Positions 38,431-49,085 of a stretch of DNA of 64,000 bases are shown one piece after another. Positions within the stretch are counted from its first letter, which is position 1; each line of letters begins with the position of its first letter. Under the pieces are notes generated by a model. The model had not been told where the DNA came from and did no database searches. It saw only the letters and a list, made by a program, of their open reading frames with translations. Location of the stretch: assembly GCF_020921035.1 (NCBI RefSeq), contig NC_063150.1, positions 1,550,001-1,614,000 of the forward strand, given 5' to 3'. Origin of the DNA: Rhodamnia argentea. Its lineage: Eukaryota; Streptophyta; Magnoliopsida; Myrtales; Myrtaceae. Position numbers and translations under genes: made by a program.

Positions 38431-41400
38431 TTAAGCATAGTAATTCAGGCTTGCTTTCTTCTTCGCTTGGACCTGTATGATCCCTTCATTGAAGTCCTCA
38501 TGAGTAACCTGACAGATACCAACAGCAAATCAAAAACTTGCCACTGGAACATAACCACGCAACTTTGTCCCATAATTGGAGAGGGAAGGAGAGAGATTAA
38601 TTACTTCTGTAGCATCGCGGCGAAGTGCAAGCATGCCAGCCTCCACACAAACTGCTTTCAACTGAGCCCCATTGAAATCATCCGTCGATCTGGCTAGCTC
38701 TTCGAAATTAACATCAGGGTGAACATTCATCTTCCTTGAATGAATCTATAGTCACAACACAAATGATCAGCTTCTAATAAAATACCAGCAAGCTGTAGAA
38801 GAATATCAATTCTACAACAGTAAGTGCAGCATTTACTTCGGACTTCTCTTTTCAGTAGAAAAAGGATTACTTATTCATAAGCGACTTCTGTCGGACTCTA
38901 TTAATCATATGCTAAGATGTACCTGTAAAATACGAGCCCTGGCTTCTTCAGTCGGATGAGGGAACTCAATTTTACGATCCAATCGACCAGAGCGCATAAG
39001 TGCAGGATCCAATATATCAGCTCGATTTGTTGCAGCAATAACCTGCAAAATGATAAATATGCCGAAACTCACGTTGACCATAGTCATTTCATTGGTAGAT
39101 GTTACTTATACAAAATATATCTATGAGCTGCATGGGCAATATCCATTTACGTACATGGGAATTGAGTTAAATCAAGGTTCATAGAGAGAAAGTGACACCT
39201 TAATTCGATCATCACTACTAAAGCCATCAAGCTGATTGAGCAACTCTAACATTGTGCGCTGGACCTCTCTATCTCCACTTACTTCACTGCAAACACCAAG
39301 AGAACAATCCGCTGTAAACATAGTGTACGAAAGAAACAACAGTTTTACAAACCAATTACAAGATGATGATTAGAGTGGAGGTTATATTACTATTAACAAC
39401 TCTTAATATCTGCATAGTAATTTAACTTTGCAGATTATTTTCTTATTTCCAATGTATCCATATTACAAGGACACAAACCATACATATTCTCTTTGTTATC
39501 CACTCATAATTAACATAACCAAGGTTCAGTTGTTCATAATCCACTTCATTTTTAAGGCTAAGGAAACTAACTGGCATACCTATCGAAACGTTTTGTGCCA
39601 ATAGCATCGATTTCGTCAATGAAGATAATGCAGGGAGATTTCTCTTTTGCGAGCTGGAAAGCATCACGCACAAGTTTTGCTCCATCTCCAATAAACATCT
39701 GCATGAATGTGTGATCTAATAAGTATATGGCTTCCAACTAAGTTAGTATATGGCTTCCAACTAAGTCATAGAACCCAATATCCAGGAAGACTAATTATTT
39801 ATTACTACCAGATTGAATAATCTGACACAATATCAAGAAAGGAAACAGCTATTCCGCTGTAACATCAATTCGCAGTGGAAGCACAAGGCAGCATCTTCTG
39901 GGGCGAACATGCATTAATTAATGGTTAGCACCAACCCAGTAATATAAGAGCACATATATACCTGGACAAGCTGAGGGCCAGCTAGCTTCAAAAAAGTGGC
40001 ATTAGTCTGCGCTGCACAAGCACGTGCCATTAAAGTTTTCCCAGTCCCAGGAGGACCATATAACAGTACTCCCTTAGGAGGACGAACTCCCAGCTTCTGA
40101 AATCGTTCTTTATGTGTCATTGGCAGAACAATAGCCTCTACTAGTTCTTGGATCTGTGTTAACAACAGCATTGTCACTAGATTGTCTACTTAAGTAGTGC
40201 GTGCAGGGTTGATCAAAAGTCTAGCAATGTACCTGTTTCTCTAGTCCTCCAATGTCACTGTAATCTTCTGTTGGTTTTTCATCTACTTCCATAGCTTTCA
40301 CACGGGAATCATATTCAGATGGTAGAGTATCCAAGATCAGATAGCTGTCTTTGTTTACACCAACTAAATCACCAGGTTTTAACTTGTCTGGATCAACAAG
40401 GCCAACAACAGGAAGAAAGATTGTCTGCATCGTAGACACAAATATGAAGCCTCTTTCAGTTTTCTTGACTACTGAACTATAAGTGCCTTAAAGTCCTTGA
40501 GAATGATAAATGTTCTTAAAAAAATTTCAAAGCTAAGATATACAGCTTGGAACAACCAAACCTACAAGTACACTGCCCTCAGATAACAGGACTGATTGCA
40601 TAAGAAAAGGCACTAGCATATGAAGAATCTACATCAAAATAACAGCAAATTCCACCAAAATAGAACTTACAACTATACATTTTTTCTCCACCCACTGTCT
40701 AAATACATGTAAATTACACAGCTAAACCCATCAACTAATTGATCTCAATTAAATGACCTTGCCCAGCGTATAGGTCAAATATAATGCACCTCTCACAGTT
40801 GTAGCAATTAGAACCAGAAAATAGCCCAATAAAAGTCCATATATCTTCTATGTATTATTCAAATACACTCAGATGTCTTCGATGAAACAAATATAGTTCC
40901 AAAAAAGGGAACATAGATAGCATGCAGCAAAATGATTTGATATCTAATTTAGACAAACAGTTGAAGTACTGGTGCTGCAAGTGAACCCAACACGACTTTG
41001 CATTTTTCCAAAAAGCCATACCTGACGTGTCGATGTCTTCAGGACAACACACTTGCCCTTCCTTTGTGAGTCAAGATCAATATTAGCACCATCTTCCTCA
41101 GCCTCATCCTCAGGGTTCATCTCGAGAATCTTGAAGCGCAATACGTTCGAATTAGAGGATAACTCAAATCAAGAAGGAAGACAAAAGCACTGGAAGCTTC
41201 AGGAGCATATCACCCAGACCATCTAGATCTCCTTACAACGAGGAACGCATTATCATCTCTCATTGACCAAGAAGACACACACTCAAGCTAAATACATTCG
41301 GAGAAAAAATCTTTGTCGCCTGAATTACAAAGACATAGTGCAACATGTAGCTTGCCACACCCCGAATTTTCAACAGAGTTTTGTCAGGGACAGTTCCCAA

Positions 41401-41900
41401 ACAACAAGTAGAACAAGAGCCCTTCATCCAGACCCATCTTACAGTCAACGAATTTCAGAAAGTACCTCAACAATATTGCCGACCAAGTAAGGAAGTTGCT
41501 TGTTGAGCTTTATCTTCTCTTGATTCTCCTTTATCTTCTCCCTGTACGACTCCAGCTCCAGATTCGTCCTCTGAACCTCCTCCTGTCCATCACAAAAAAA
41601 CCAAAATCCCACAAAAACCCCAATCAAAATCCCATCGATGCACGAACTAAAATTAGATTCAAAAGAAACCCTCGCGCACAAACCAAGTACAGAAGCCCCA
41701 ACAAGAAGTAAACTCGCGCTACAAGCCCTAACAATCTAATCGAAGCCATCAACATCCACAGAGAGAGAGAGAGAGAGAGAGACCTTGAGGATGCGAACTT
41801 CATTGTCGAGGAGGCGAGAGGCTCTGACGATGTCCTCAGTAGTCATGGAAGCCAACTGGTCATCCTCGAAGTTGGAGTCTTCGACCATAGCCGTCGCCAT
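38431..41900 (-). CDS. RPT5: 26S proteasome regulatory ATPase RPT5 (subunit 6A)
   Basis: One of six AAA ATPases of the 19S base that unfold substrates and open the 20S gate. Ten exons: 41784-41900, 41466-41582, 41022-41129, 40233-40424, 39962-40153, 39580-39698, 39199-39286, 38923-39042, 38605-38745 and 38431-38508; in phase throughout, 423 aa, matching family length. The order is N-terminal coiled coil ([20 protein letters not shown]), OB-fold region, Walker A GPPGTGKT (exon 5), Walker B IIFIDEID (exon 6), arginine-finger region MRSGRLDRK (exon 8) and the C-terminal YYA, an HbYX-type tail that docks into the 20S ring. The start [12 protein letters not shown] agrees with the Arabidopsis start. 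Intron 1 starts GTCTCTCTCT inside a CT microsatellite. It appears intact. Confidence 0.97.
41761..41783. repeat. (GA)n microsatellite at the RPT5 intron 1 donor
   Basis: The GA run on the + strand ends at the exon 1 border. On the gene strand exon 1 ends CTCAAG and the intron begins GTCTCTCTCTCT. Confidence 0.9.
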
Positions 41901-41953
41901 CCTGCGATCAGGCCAAGCTCTCGTTCCCGAACGACGAAGCTGGAACTTCACAC

Positions 41954-41956
<3 letters not shown>

Positions 41957-42001
<45 letters not shown>
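41957..42001 (-). promoter_or_regulatory. (CT)n tract in the RPT5 5' leader
   Basis: About 22 GA/CT units, 57 bases upstream of the RPT5 ATG, in the expected 5' leader. Such tracts are common in plant housekeeping leaders. Confidence 0.6.
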
Positions 42002-42004
<3 letters not shown>

Positions 42005-42169
42005 TTTCAGTGGATTGCCGCAGAAGAAAAGTGATGGTTGCTCGGGGAAGACGATGTTGTGGTCGTATTGAAGCAATGCAGTCTTGCTTTGCTTGGGCCT
42101 TAAGCCCACTGAGAATCTTTCGCCGAGGCCCAAACATTCTTAAACTTAGTGATAATTAATTACCCGTCT

Positions 42170-42360
42170 TTCCACAATAGCCCCCAAATTTTAAAGAATT
42201 ACAAAATATCCCCTCTGAACTTTTAAAAGTTATGGGGGCGAACTGTCAAAAAAGTTCTAAATCTATTACTTTGATACCAATTTAGTCCTAAATCTTTTTT
42301 TGGTGCCAATTCAATCATAAACCTTTTGCATTAGTACCAATTCGGTCCTAAGAAAAACAT
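42170..42360. mobile_element. MULE-type MITE arm (degenerate repeats)
   Basis: Repeats of the type 'ccaatttagtcctaaatctttt' occur at 42275-42350, one orientation only. The opposite arm was not found, so this is a fragment. Confidence 0.45.
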
Positions 42361-42364
42361 AAAC

Positions 42365-43150
42365 AGTATTATAAATCGTAAGCTATGGACCAACAAGATC
42401 TTTATGGCTTTCAAGAAAATCCTAGCGATAATCTTGAGAAATCCATGTTGTTTTGCAAAGTTCAATCCCGACCACAAAGTTCAAAATTCTGCTTATGTGA
42501 CGAACATATTCCTATGAATGCAACAAAATCACCAAGCTAGTCACCCCATTCGTTTATGAATAAACCCCTTGCACCAGCAAGTCTCGCATTGCCTTTAGAC
42601 GCTCCATTAGTATTCAATTTAATCAACCTAGAAGGTGGAAGATCCCATTTGACCAAAATCGAAAAAGTATATGATCCACTTAATGTCGAGTTATTCACAG
42701 ATGAAAACCTTGATCATTTCTTATGTGTATGACCAAATTACTTATACCCGAATTCGAAGGGACAATAAAGTTGTCCTGAAAAAATGACTTGTTTCTTCAT
42801 TGTAAAAAAAAAAAAAAAGCCACACTCCTGCTCCAAAAATTATGTTCCATCATGATGAAAATTTGGTTGCCCTTTACTAGCGAAATCTAAATTCAACCAT
42901 TAACAAATATTCATCGAGAAGAATTCTCCCAAATATTATTGTGGGACAAACTCACAATTGGATAATCCTTTGGAACATGTAAAGTTGTTTCGACATGAGA
43001 CTTCCATCTCAAGCAATACGTATTTCGCCCCAAGTTGGGAGACGTCTTTAATTTATTAGTCAATAGTCGATTATGAGCGGCTAGCCAGATGAAAGTTCTA
43101 ATACGTTGATGTTCTTTCCACTTCCAAATAGTGGACCATATATTATGAGA
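42365..43150 (-). mobile_element. LINE fragment (zinc-binding RT tail and RNase H), degraded
   Basis: Minus-strand translation gives WKWKEHQRIRTFIWLAAHNR and LLTNKLKTSPNLG, the linker typical of the zf-RVT domain of plant L1-type LINEs, then further on WDLPPSRLIKLNTNGASKGN and DFVAFIGICSSHK, typical of the RNase H domain. Several stops and frame changes interrupt it (e.g. within the stretch after HVPKDYP and after NEWGD). The 5' endonuclease and RT core are absent, so it is a truncated, inactive copy. Confidence 0.82.
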
Positions 43151-43171
43151 TTCTTAATTGTCTACCCCATT

Positions 43172-43500
43172 TGTTAGGATTCGGCGCACAATCACAACGA
43201 AATAAAGCTCAAAAAACAAGAAAGAGAAATTGAGACACAAGATTTTATCTTGGTTCACCTTTAAACTAGGGCTACGTCCAGCAGATGATTCTACTATAAT
43301 TAATACCTCGCATCTCTAGTTACATTACTCAATTACAAACGAAAAAAAATATATATAAAAGTAGCTATTCATAAGCCCGAACCCAAGTCCAAACTATTAA
43401 TGAAAAACTATGGGCTTAAATCGTAAAAGCCCTTTATTGTTCAGGGAACGATGTTCCCTTGAGACCCTCACGTGCTTTTATTAAAGAGTATGGACCACGC
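43172..43500. repeat. Dispersed LTR-like repeat, copy 2
   Basis: Starts TGTTAGGATTCGGCGCAC and aligns with 4405-4765 along most of its length. It lies directly beside the LINE fragment. Probable solo LTR or TRIM-type fossil, diverged from copy 1; no internal region. Confidence 0.5.
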
Positions 43501-44380
43501 CCAACACCATTCATTACTCAAAGATAAAAACCAGCTGCCAATACCCTCTCTCAAAAGAGTGTCTTCCCGATCAGATGTCAAAGGAGTTTTGACAACTTGA
43601 ATGCTAACGATTATTATATCTTTTGGTATTACTCCCCGGATATTCAAAAATCCCAATTTTCCTATAGACTTCTATGTTGAAGAATATCTCAAATTATATA
43701 ACCATCATAAGTGCAAGCTACTGAATTCTATTCACGGACACTTTCACCTTCCCTCGTCACGATTGGACTCCGTTGAGATCGTGGTTTGGTCTCTGCATCA
43801 AAACAGCTATGGCTTTTCATGTTTGATTCCTGTTCGACATAATCTTTTAGGCAAGACTATAAGGCAAAATTTTCTTGCGATGCCGTAGTCCTACCACGAA
43901 ACTTCAGGTGAATTTCTTAATGGAAGTCATAGTGAATATTTGTTGATGGAACTCGTATGGGGGAGACGGGGGTATTGCACCATGTACAAGCCTCATCTCT
44001 TATCTTCATTTTACCATGTTTCATTCGTGCATGCGACGAACTAGAAAAGAAAACATCCCTTGCACCTGTCCTTGTCCCTTTGCCTCAGCCCCCCCGAGTC
44101 TCTGTCTCCGCCGTTGTTGTCCCACGGCCTCTCTGACGAGCCTACCGCTGGACTCGGCACACAGCCGCCCTGGCCAACCATGCCCCACTTGAGTTTGCCT
44201 CCACTCGAGGTCAACAATGGTCGTGGACCTTGAAAAGCCTGCCAACGGATGACACTGAACGCCGATAGACCATCGTTCGAGGTTAATTGGGACTTCGGAT
44301 TAGCCTTGATCGCAACGGTGGAGCGCGAGAAGAGAGGGCGCACACTTTGCTGGCAAGTCTCTCTAGAGAATTTTTTTCTT
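43501..44380. other. Unassigned intergenic DNA downstream of the first UGT
   Basis: 44040-44350 is GC-rich with a short CpG-dense frame on the minus strand, not recognised. Nothing else supported. Confidence 0.4.
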
Positions 44381-44608
44381 TCATGTCGACTTGTATGACA
44401 CGTTTGCGTGGTGTGAGCGAGCATGCTAGTTAGATCAAGCTCCAAAATGAATAGACAACCTCCTATTACGGCAATACATCTCGTTGTTGTTATACATGAG
44501 AGTTTATTCACTTGCAGAAACATAAACCTAATTTTCCACAAGATGTTACAAATATAAAACCAGGTAGAAATACAAAAGCAAAGGAATAACAGGTGAAGTA
44601 CTAGCATT

Positions 44609-46012
44609 CTAGTGACCATCTGCTTCCATTTGGATCTCCTCCAAGAATGCCTTGAGATTCCTATCCGACGAACCACCTTCTTTGGCAGCTGCTCTTGCCA
44701 GTCCCTTCCACTTCCTGGCATTCCTTCTGATTTCCTCCCCCTTTTCTCCATCGCCCATCACCAATTCCAAGCACTTTTTGATCTCATCTCCTTCCACGAT
44801 GCCTCTCTCGTTCGTGTTCACCCTCACCCCAACCTTCCATTCATTCTCAACCAGCATGGCATTGGTTTGCTGGTCACCCCATTGTGGGAATGCCACCATT
44901 GGGACCCCACAAGCCAAGCTCTCAAAGGTTGAGTTCCAACCACTGTGAGTCACAAAGCAGCCTGCTGAAGCATGGGAGAGCACCTCCACTTGAGAGCACC
45001 ATGGCACTATCATTCCCTTTTGCTCCAATTCCTCCATACAGCTCAATTGTTCTTCATCTCCCTCTCCTTCCTGTTCTTTGTCCTTCCTAATCACCCACAA
45101 GAACGGACGGCCAGTGCCTAGTAACCCCCGCGCCATCTCTTCCTTTTGTTCCTTGGACAGCACGGAGATGCTTCCGAATGATATATAGGTCACCGAACCT
45201 TTGGGCTTGGTGTCTAGCCACCGGACGTAATCTTTCGAACCCTGGAAGAGATCGCCTCCGAAGGATTTATCCAGGGGATCTTGTCCGTCCAAGAACGCGG
45301 AAGGAATTAGCGGACCAATCCCGAACATGGTAATGTTGCCAATGGCTTTTAATGCTTCAGGCTCTAGCGCATCGAAAGTGTTCGCAAGTACTCTTGGATT
45401 CTTCTCTTCCTTGAATACTTCAAACTGCACTTGCATTAGAGGCAGAGTAAAAGCATATTGGTTTTCGGGTGTCAAAAATGAGGGGACATCGCGGCAAGTT
45501 AGACGCGGCAATCCCGGTAAGTGGAGTGATGCCGAAGGATCGTCCTTACCTAGGTTTCTGATAATATCACCATAACCATTGAAATAGTAGTAATATATAT
45601 CAAGAAGGGCTGCAGGCTGAGCCCAAATGAGTGTTGAGGGGATTTGAAGAGAATGGGCCACCTGAGCGACCCAAGGAATGACCGTGGTATAAAATATGCA
45701 CGCGAATTTGCGGCCATCGCTGAGGCTAGTAACGACAAGGTCTCTTAGAGTTTCCGAACCCAGTCGCTCTACGTCGGCCATGTACTGCTCGAAGTCGATC
45801 CCAGGCCTGAGCCCCTCCTCGGAGCCGTCGGAGAAGGAGGCAAAGGACAAACCTTCGGGTGGGTCAGACTTGGCCATGCGGCGGTAAGCCAACGAGGCGG
45901 TGGCGAAGGTGACACGAGCGCCCGCGTTTAGAAGACGCTTGGCAAATTGGAGGGCTGGGTTGATGAGGCCTTGGCCTGGGAATGCTACTACAAGATAATT
46001 GAGGGGAGCCAT
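44609..46012 (-). CDS. UGT75-like UDP-glycosyltransferase, tandem copy A (catalytic His replaced by Leu)
   Basis: Family 1 UGTs glucosylate small lipophilic acceptors with UDP-sugars. UGT75 relatives include anthocyanin 5-O-, crocetin and other carboxyl/hydroxyl glucosyltransferases. Intronless, 467 aa, full family length. The PSPG box starts WCSQVEVLSHASAGCF and ends VAFPQWGDQ, with Trp22 and Gln44 that favour UDP-glucose; it has HSGWNST where HCGWNST is usual and HAS where HPS is usual. The UGT75 signature IYYYYFNGYGD is present. The N-terminal loop reads FPGQGLINPALQ where the family reads FPAQGHINPALQ, so the catalytic base histidine (residue 16, codon 45965-45967) is Leu. It is 94% identical (28 differences) to copy B at 49086. 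The frame is fully open, with a TATA box upstream. The acceptor cannot be predicted. Confidence 0.95.
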   Translation of the reverse strand: MAPLNYLVVAFPGQGLINPALQFAKRLLNAGARVTFATASLAYRRMAKSDPPEGLSFASFSDGSEEGLRPGIDFEQYMADVERLGSETLRDLVVTSLSDGRKFACIFYTTVIPWVAQVAHSLQIPSTLIWAQPAALLDIYYYYFNGYGDIIRNLGKDDPSASLHLPGLPRLTCRDVPSFLTPENQYAFTLPLMQVQFEVFKEEKNPRVLANTFDALEPEALKAIGNITMFGIGPLIPSAFLDGQDPLDKSFGGDLFQGSKDYVRWLDTKPKGSVTYISFGSISVLSKEQKEEMARGLLGTGRPFLWVIRKDKEQEGEGDEEQLSCMEELEQKGMIVPWCSQVEVLSHASAGCFVTHSGWNSTFESLACGVPMVAFPQWGDQQTNAMLVENEWKVGVRVNTNERGIVEGDEIKKCLELVMGDGEKGEEIRRNARKWKGLARAAAKEGGSSDRNLKAFLEEIQMEADGH

Positions 46013-46097
46013 GGTTAAGGGCTGATGCTATACTTTTTTTTCTCTCTCTCTCTTTCTTTTTGAGTTTTTGGTGCAAGAATAGAGCGTTCCTTGCTAC

Positions 46098-46107
46098 TTA
46101 TATATAC
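46098..46107 (-). promoter_or_regulatory. TATA box of UGT copy A
   Basis: Minus-strand TATATATAAG lies about 86-95 bases upstream of the ATG, in a segment conserved at copy B and at the orphan promoter near 51.15 kb. Confidence 0.7.
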
Positions 46108-46397
46108 TAACTGGGACTTGAGGGGATGGCATAGACGACGACGAAAAAGAGAAAGCAGCTGTCGTACGTTATTACGCATATGCATGTTTTAAGTGATAAA
46201 GTATTGTTTGATTTCGACCTCTTTGTGTTGAGGTTGAGTTTCATTATTCTCAAGGTTAGAAGAAGCGAAAATCATATATGCTTCTCTGCTTCTCATCTTG
46301 GATAAGGCATACATAATTCAAAATATAATGAATGATGGGTTGGCCAACCTTTTCTTAATATTTGCATAATTAGCGATTAATTAATCTTTCTTAATAT

Positions 46398-46400
<3 letters not shown>

Positions 46401-46476
<76 letters not shown>
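46401..46476. repeat. Compound (CT)n(CA)n microsatellite in the UGT A upstream region
   Basis: About 22 CT units followed by about 16 CA units. The equivalent site upstream of copy B (50895-50911) has only a short CT run, so the expansion followed the duplication. Confidence 0.9.
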
Positions 46477-46479
<3 letters not shown>

Positions 46480-46812
46480 CATTACTTGGTCAGATTGAAG
46501 TGTTTTACTGCATTTTGGCTTTCTTTGTCCTATGCTCGAGTCATAACAAAATCATGGGGGGACTTCAACACCTACCAGTCCGAAAAAAAAAAATCAATTT
46601 CATATGCGACAATTTCTATGTTCAGGAAAGCAGTTTGCAAATTCATTACAATGAATCATACTCAAAATAAATCATGAGCATAATACCCTCAAATATCTTA
46701 GAATTGGAATGAGTTTCGCAACGGATCACAAAATCTCCAAGATAAACAAATCATTTTGTCTATGATTTGGAATAGGACAAAGGTGGCTGGATAGGTATTG
46801 ACTAGGCCAGGT

Positions 46813-47903
46813 CGACAATTATCAAAAAAGCCATAAACTTATTGTACGGATATTAATTTAGTTCCAAACTTTTCAATTTGGCCAGTTTTGTCCTAAATCT
46901 TTTGACGGTTTGCTAATGTAGTTGTTTTCGCCAATAGTGTGTCAAACGGATGAGTCGAGGTTTGGTTTGGGTCGGGTCAAATATAGTCCGACCCATATTA
47001 ACTCATTTAACCCTTTTGACCCATTTTCATACAGTACAAATCTAATAATCCATATCCAACCCGACCCATATTACTTAAACACTTTTACATTTAACCCAAC
47101 CATGGAATATTTTTCTTATAGTTTATTAGGAAAATGCAGTGGTTGGCGGTGATGGGGGACGGTGGCAGTGTTCCAAAAAAGTATCACATTTTTTTTAATT
47201 TTATTTTTTTCTTTCTTTTACTTTTAAAAATAAAAAATAAAAGCTAATATCTTGAGGCCCTTTTACAAGTGGTGCTTAGGAAGCTACAAGTCATATACCA
47301 AAAATGGGTCGAAAATTGATTGGGTTAAGACCCTATTTTAAATTTGCTGAATTCATATATGATTGAAGTGAATAAAAGTGGATGAAAAACCAATATTGAC
47401 ACCTCTACCTGTCAATTTTGGAAAAAAATTACTGACGTGATGATTTAGTCGGCGCCGTTTGTCTTACGTGATACAATCGATGCTTATATTTTAAATGTTC
47501 GTAATTTTCTTTCTTTATTTTCTTTTTATTTTTATTATTTTTATTTATTTCCTATTTTCTCCACCTGTCGCGAGGCCCGGGTGACCTCTATCGGCCACAT
47601 CCGAGGGCTGCGACTTACTCTCAATAGCCTTGTCTGATCCAACAAGGGTCACTCTTCTCACCCCCTCACCCGAGGCCGACGAGGACGTCCCGACACTCAC
47701 CTGTGGCCGATGACCTATGCCGGAGATTAGAGGAGGTAAATAGAAAAAAAAAAAACGAAATAGGAAACGAGAGAAAAAAATAAAATAAATGCAAAAATTG
47801 TCCACATGAGCATCAGCCGTGCCACGTAAGACTTAATTGGCAAAATTAAAAAATTTCTGATTGAACTGGTATCCATACAATAAGTGTAGGGGTGATTTTC
47901 CCT
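46813..47903. mobile_element. MULE-type element with nested hAT-like MITE and GC-rich core
   Basis: Left arm from 46813 and right arm to 47903 are inverted relatives: shared words are ACTTATTGTACGGATA (left) and ACTTATTGTATGGATA (right, reverse complement), then 'tttaatttggcca'-like words. Within it, 46935-47406 has GTGTCAA..TTGACACC ends and 'gggtcgggtc'/'gacccat' subterminal words, a nested MITE. 47565-47735 is a GC-rich core. This insertion-rich block separates the two UGT copies. Confidence 0.62.
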
Positions 47904-48860
47904 TTTTGTGCAAGTGAATCAATTGCTTCTTGTTCACAAAAAAAAAAAAAAAATCAATTGCTTCTTCTACTGTTTGTAAAAGTTGAAGCGTTCATCCGCT
48001 ATAATTTGAAGAAGGTCGTAAATTGACCACTCTACATTTTTATGGATGGATGAAAGCCTCGAACCATTAGGATATTATTCATTTTTGCCCATACGTAAGA
48101 TTGTGCTTTTTCTAACACACCACGTATAGTTGTTTGGAGAGTGAAATCACATGTTACCCAAAACGTATAACGGATGGATGATGAGAATTATATGTGTATG
48201 ATGATCGATCGATGCTTATGTTCTAGCACTCCTCACAATTTTTAATTAATGCACAGACGGACACAAACACAAAATGACTATCTGAAGGCCCATAGATCAT
48301 GCTGCAAGTGTCATGAACTAGTCACATTTAAGCTTTTAGCCTGTCCGAGCGGCTACTCAAATTCCCACGTATGTTAGTATAGTTTATTTTACTTAGGATA
48401 GTGAATTGATTATAAATATTATGAAATTCTAGAATTAAAAGTAGGAGTGATCGGTTCCCAATCTGGTCCCACCTAAGAACCGAAATCAAACTAGGAGGAC
48501 CGGTTCCCAGTATCTGAAATCGGAAATCGAACTGGTTCTCAGGCGGTTCAACGGAACCGATGGACGTCGAGCTGGAGAGGATGAACTGTTGAAGGGGTTG
48601 TTGGAGTACTGCAACCTGTCAACGAGGAGAAAAGGGGTTGGAATCGGTTCACTTGATATCAACTTTGGTCTACATGCCACCAAACCTGGGCGTGCAACTT
48701 CGGAAGGAGGTACAGAGGAACAAAGTTAGATACTATGCCAGACGCGCCTGAGGAACTTTGGGTTTGGTTCATTTCTCTCAAAACCCAACATGGTGCAATG
48801 CATCGGGGATATCATATATGTAACAGTTGCCCCTAAAAAAGAGATAAAATCAGCCCACAT
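47904..48860. other. Intergenic DNA between the UGT copies
   Basis: Holds an A-run with short flanking repeats (47926-47965) and a 'cggttcc' dispersed repeat fragment at 48440-48560. No gene. The UGT duplication boundary lies near 48860. Confidence 0.45.
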
Positions 48861-49085
48861 TCTGACTTGTATGGCACATTTACAAGGTGTGAGCGAGCAT
48901 GCTAGCTAGATCAAGCTCCCAAATGAACAGACAACCTCCTATTATTGCAATACATCTCATTTTTGTTATACATGAGAGTTTTATTCACTTACAGTAACAT
49001 AAACCTAATTTTCCCCAAGATGTTACAAATACAAAACCAGATAGAAATACAAAAGCAAAGGAATAACAGGTGAAGTACTAGCACT

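Noticed and set aside
44041-44751. 236-codon minus-strand frame overlapping the end of UGT copy A
   Set aside because: Out of frame with the UGT and not preserved at copy B; composition artefact.
44612-45887. Antisense frames of 60-106 codons across UGT copy A, and equivalents over copy B and UGT C
   Set aside because: They arise from codon composition of the UGT frame and recur at the same place in the duplicate; no independent motifs.
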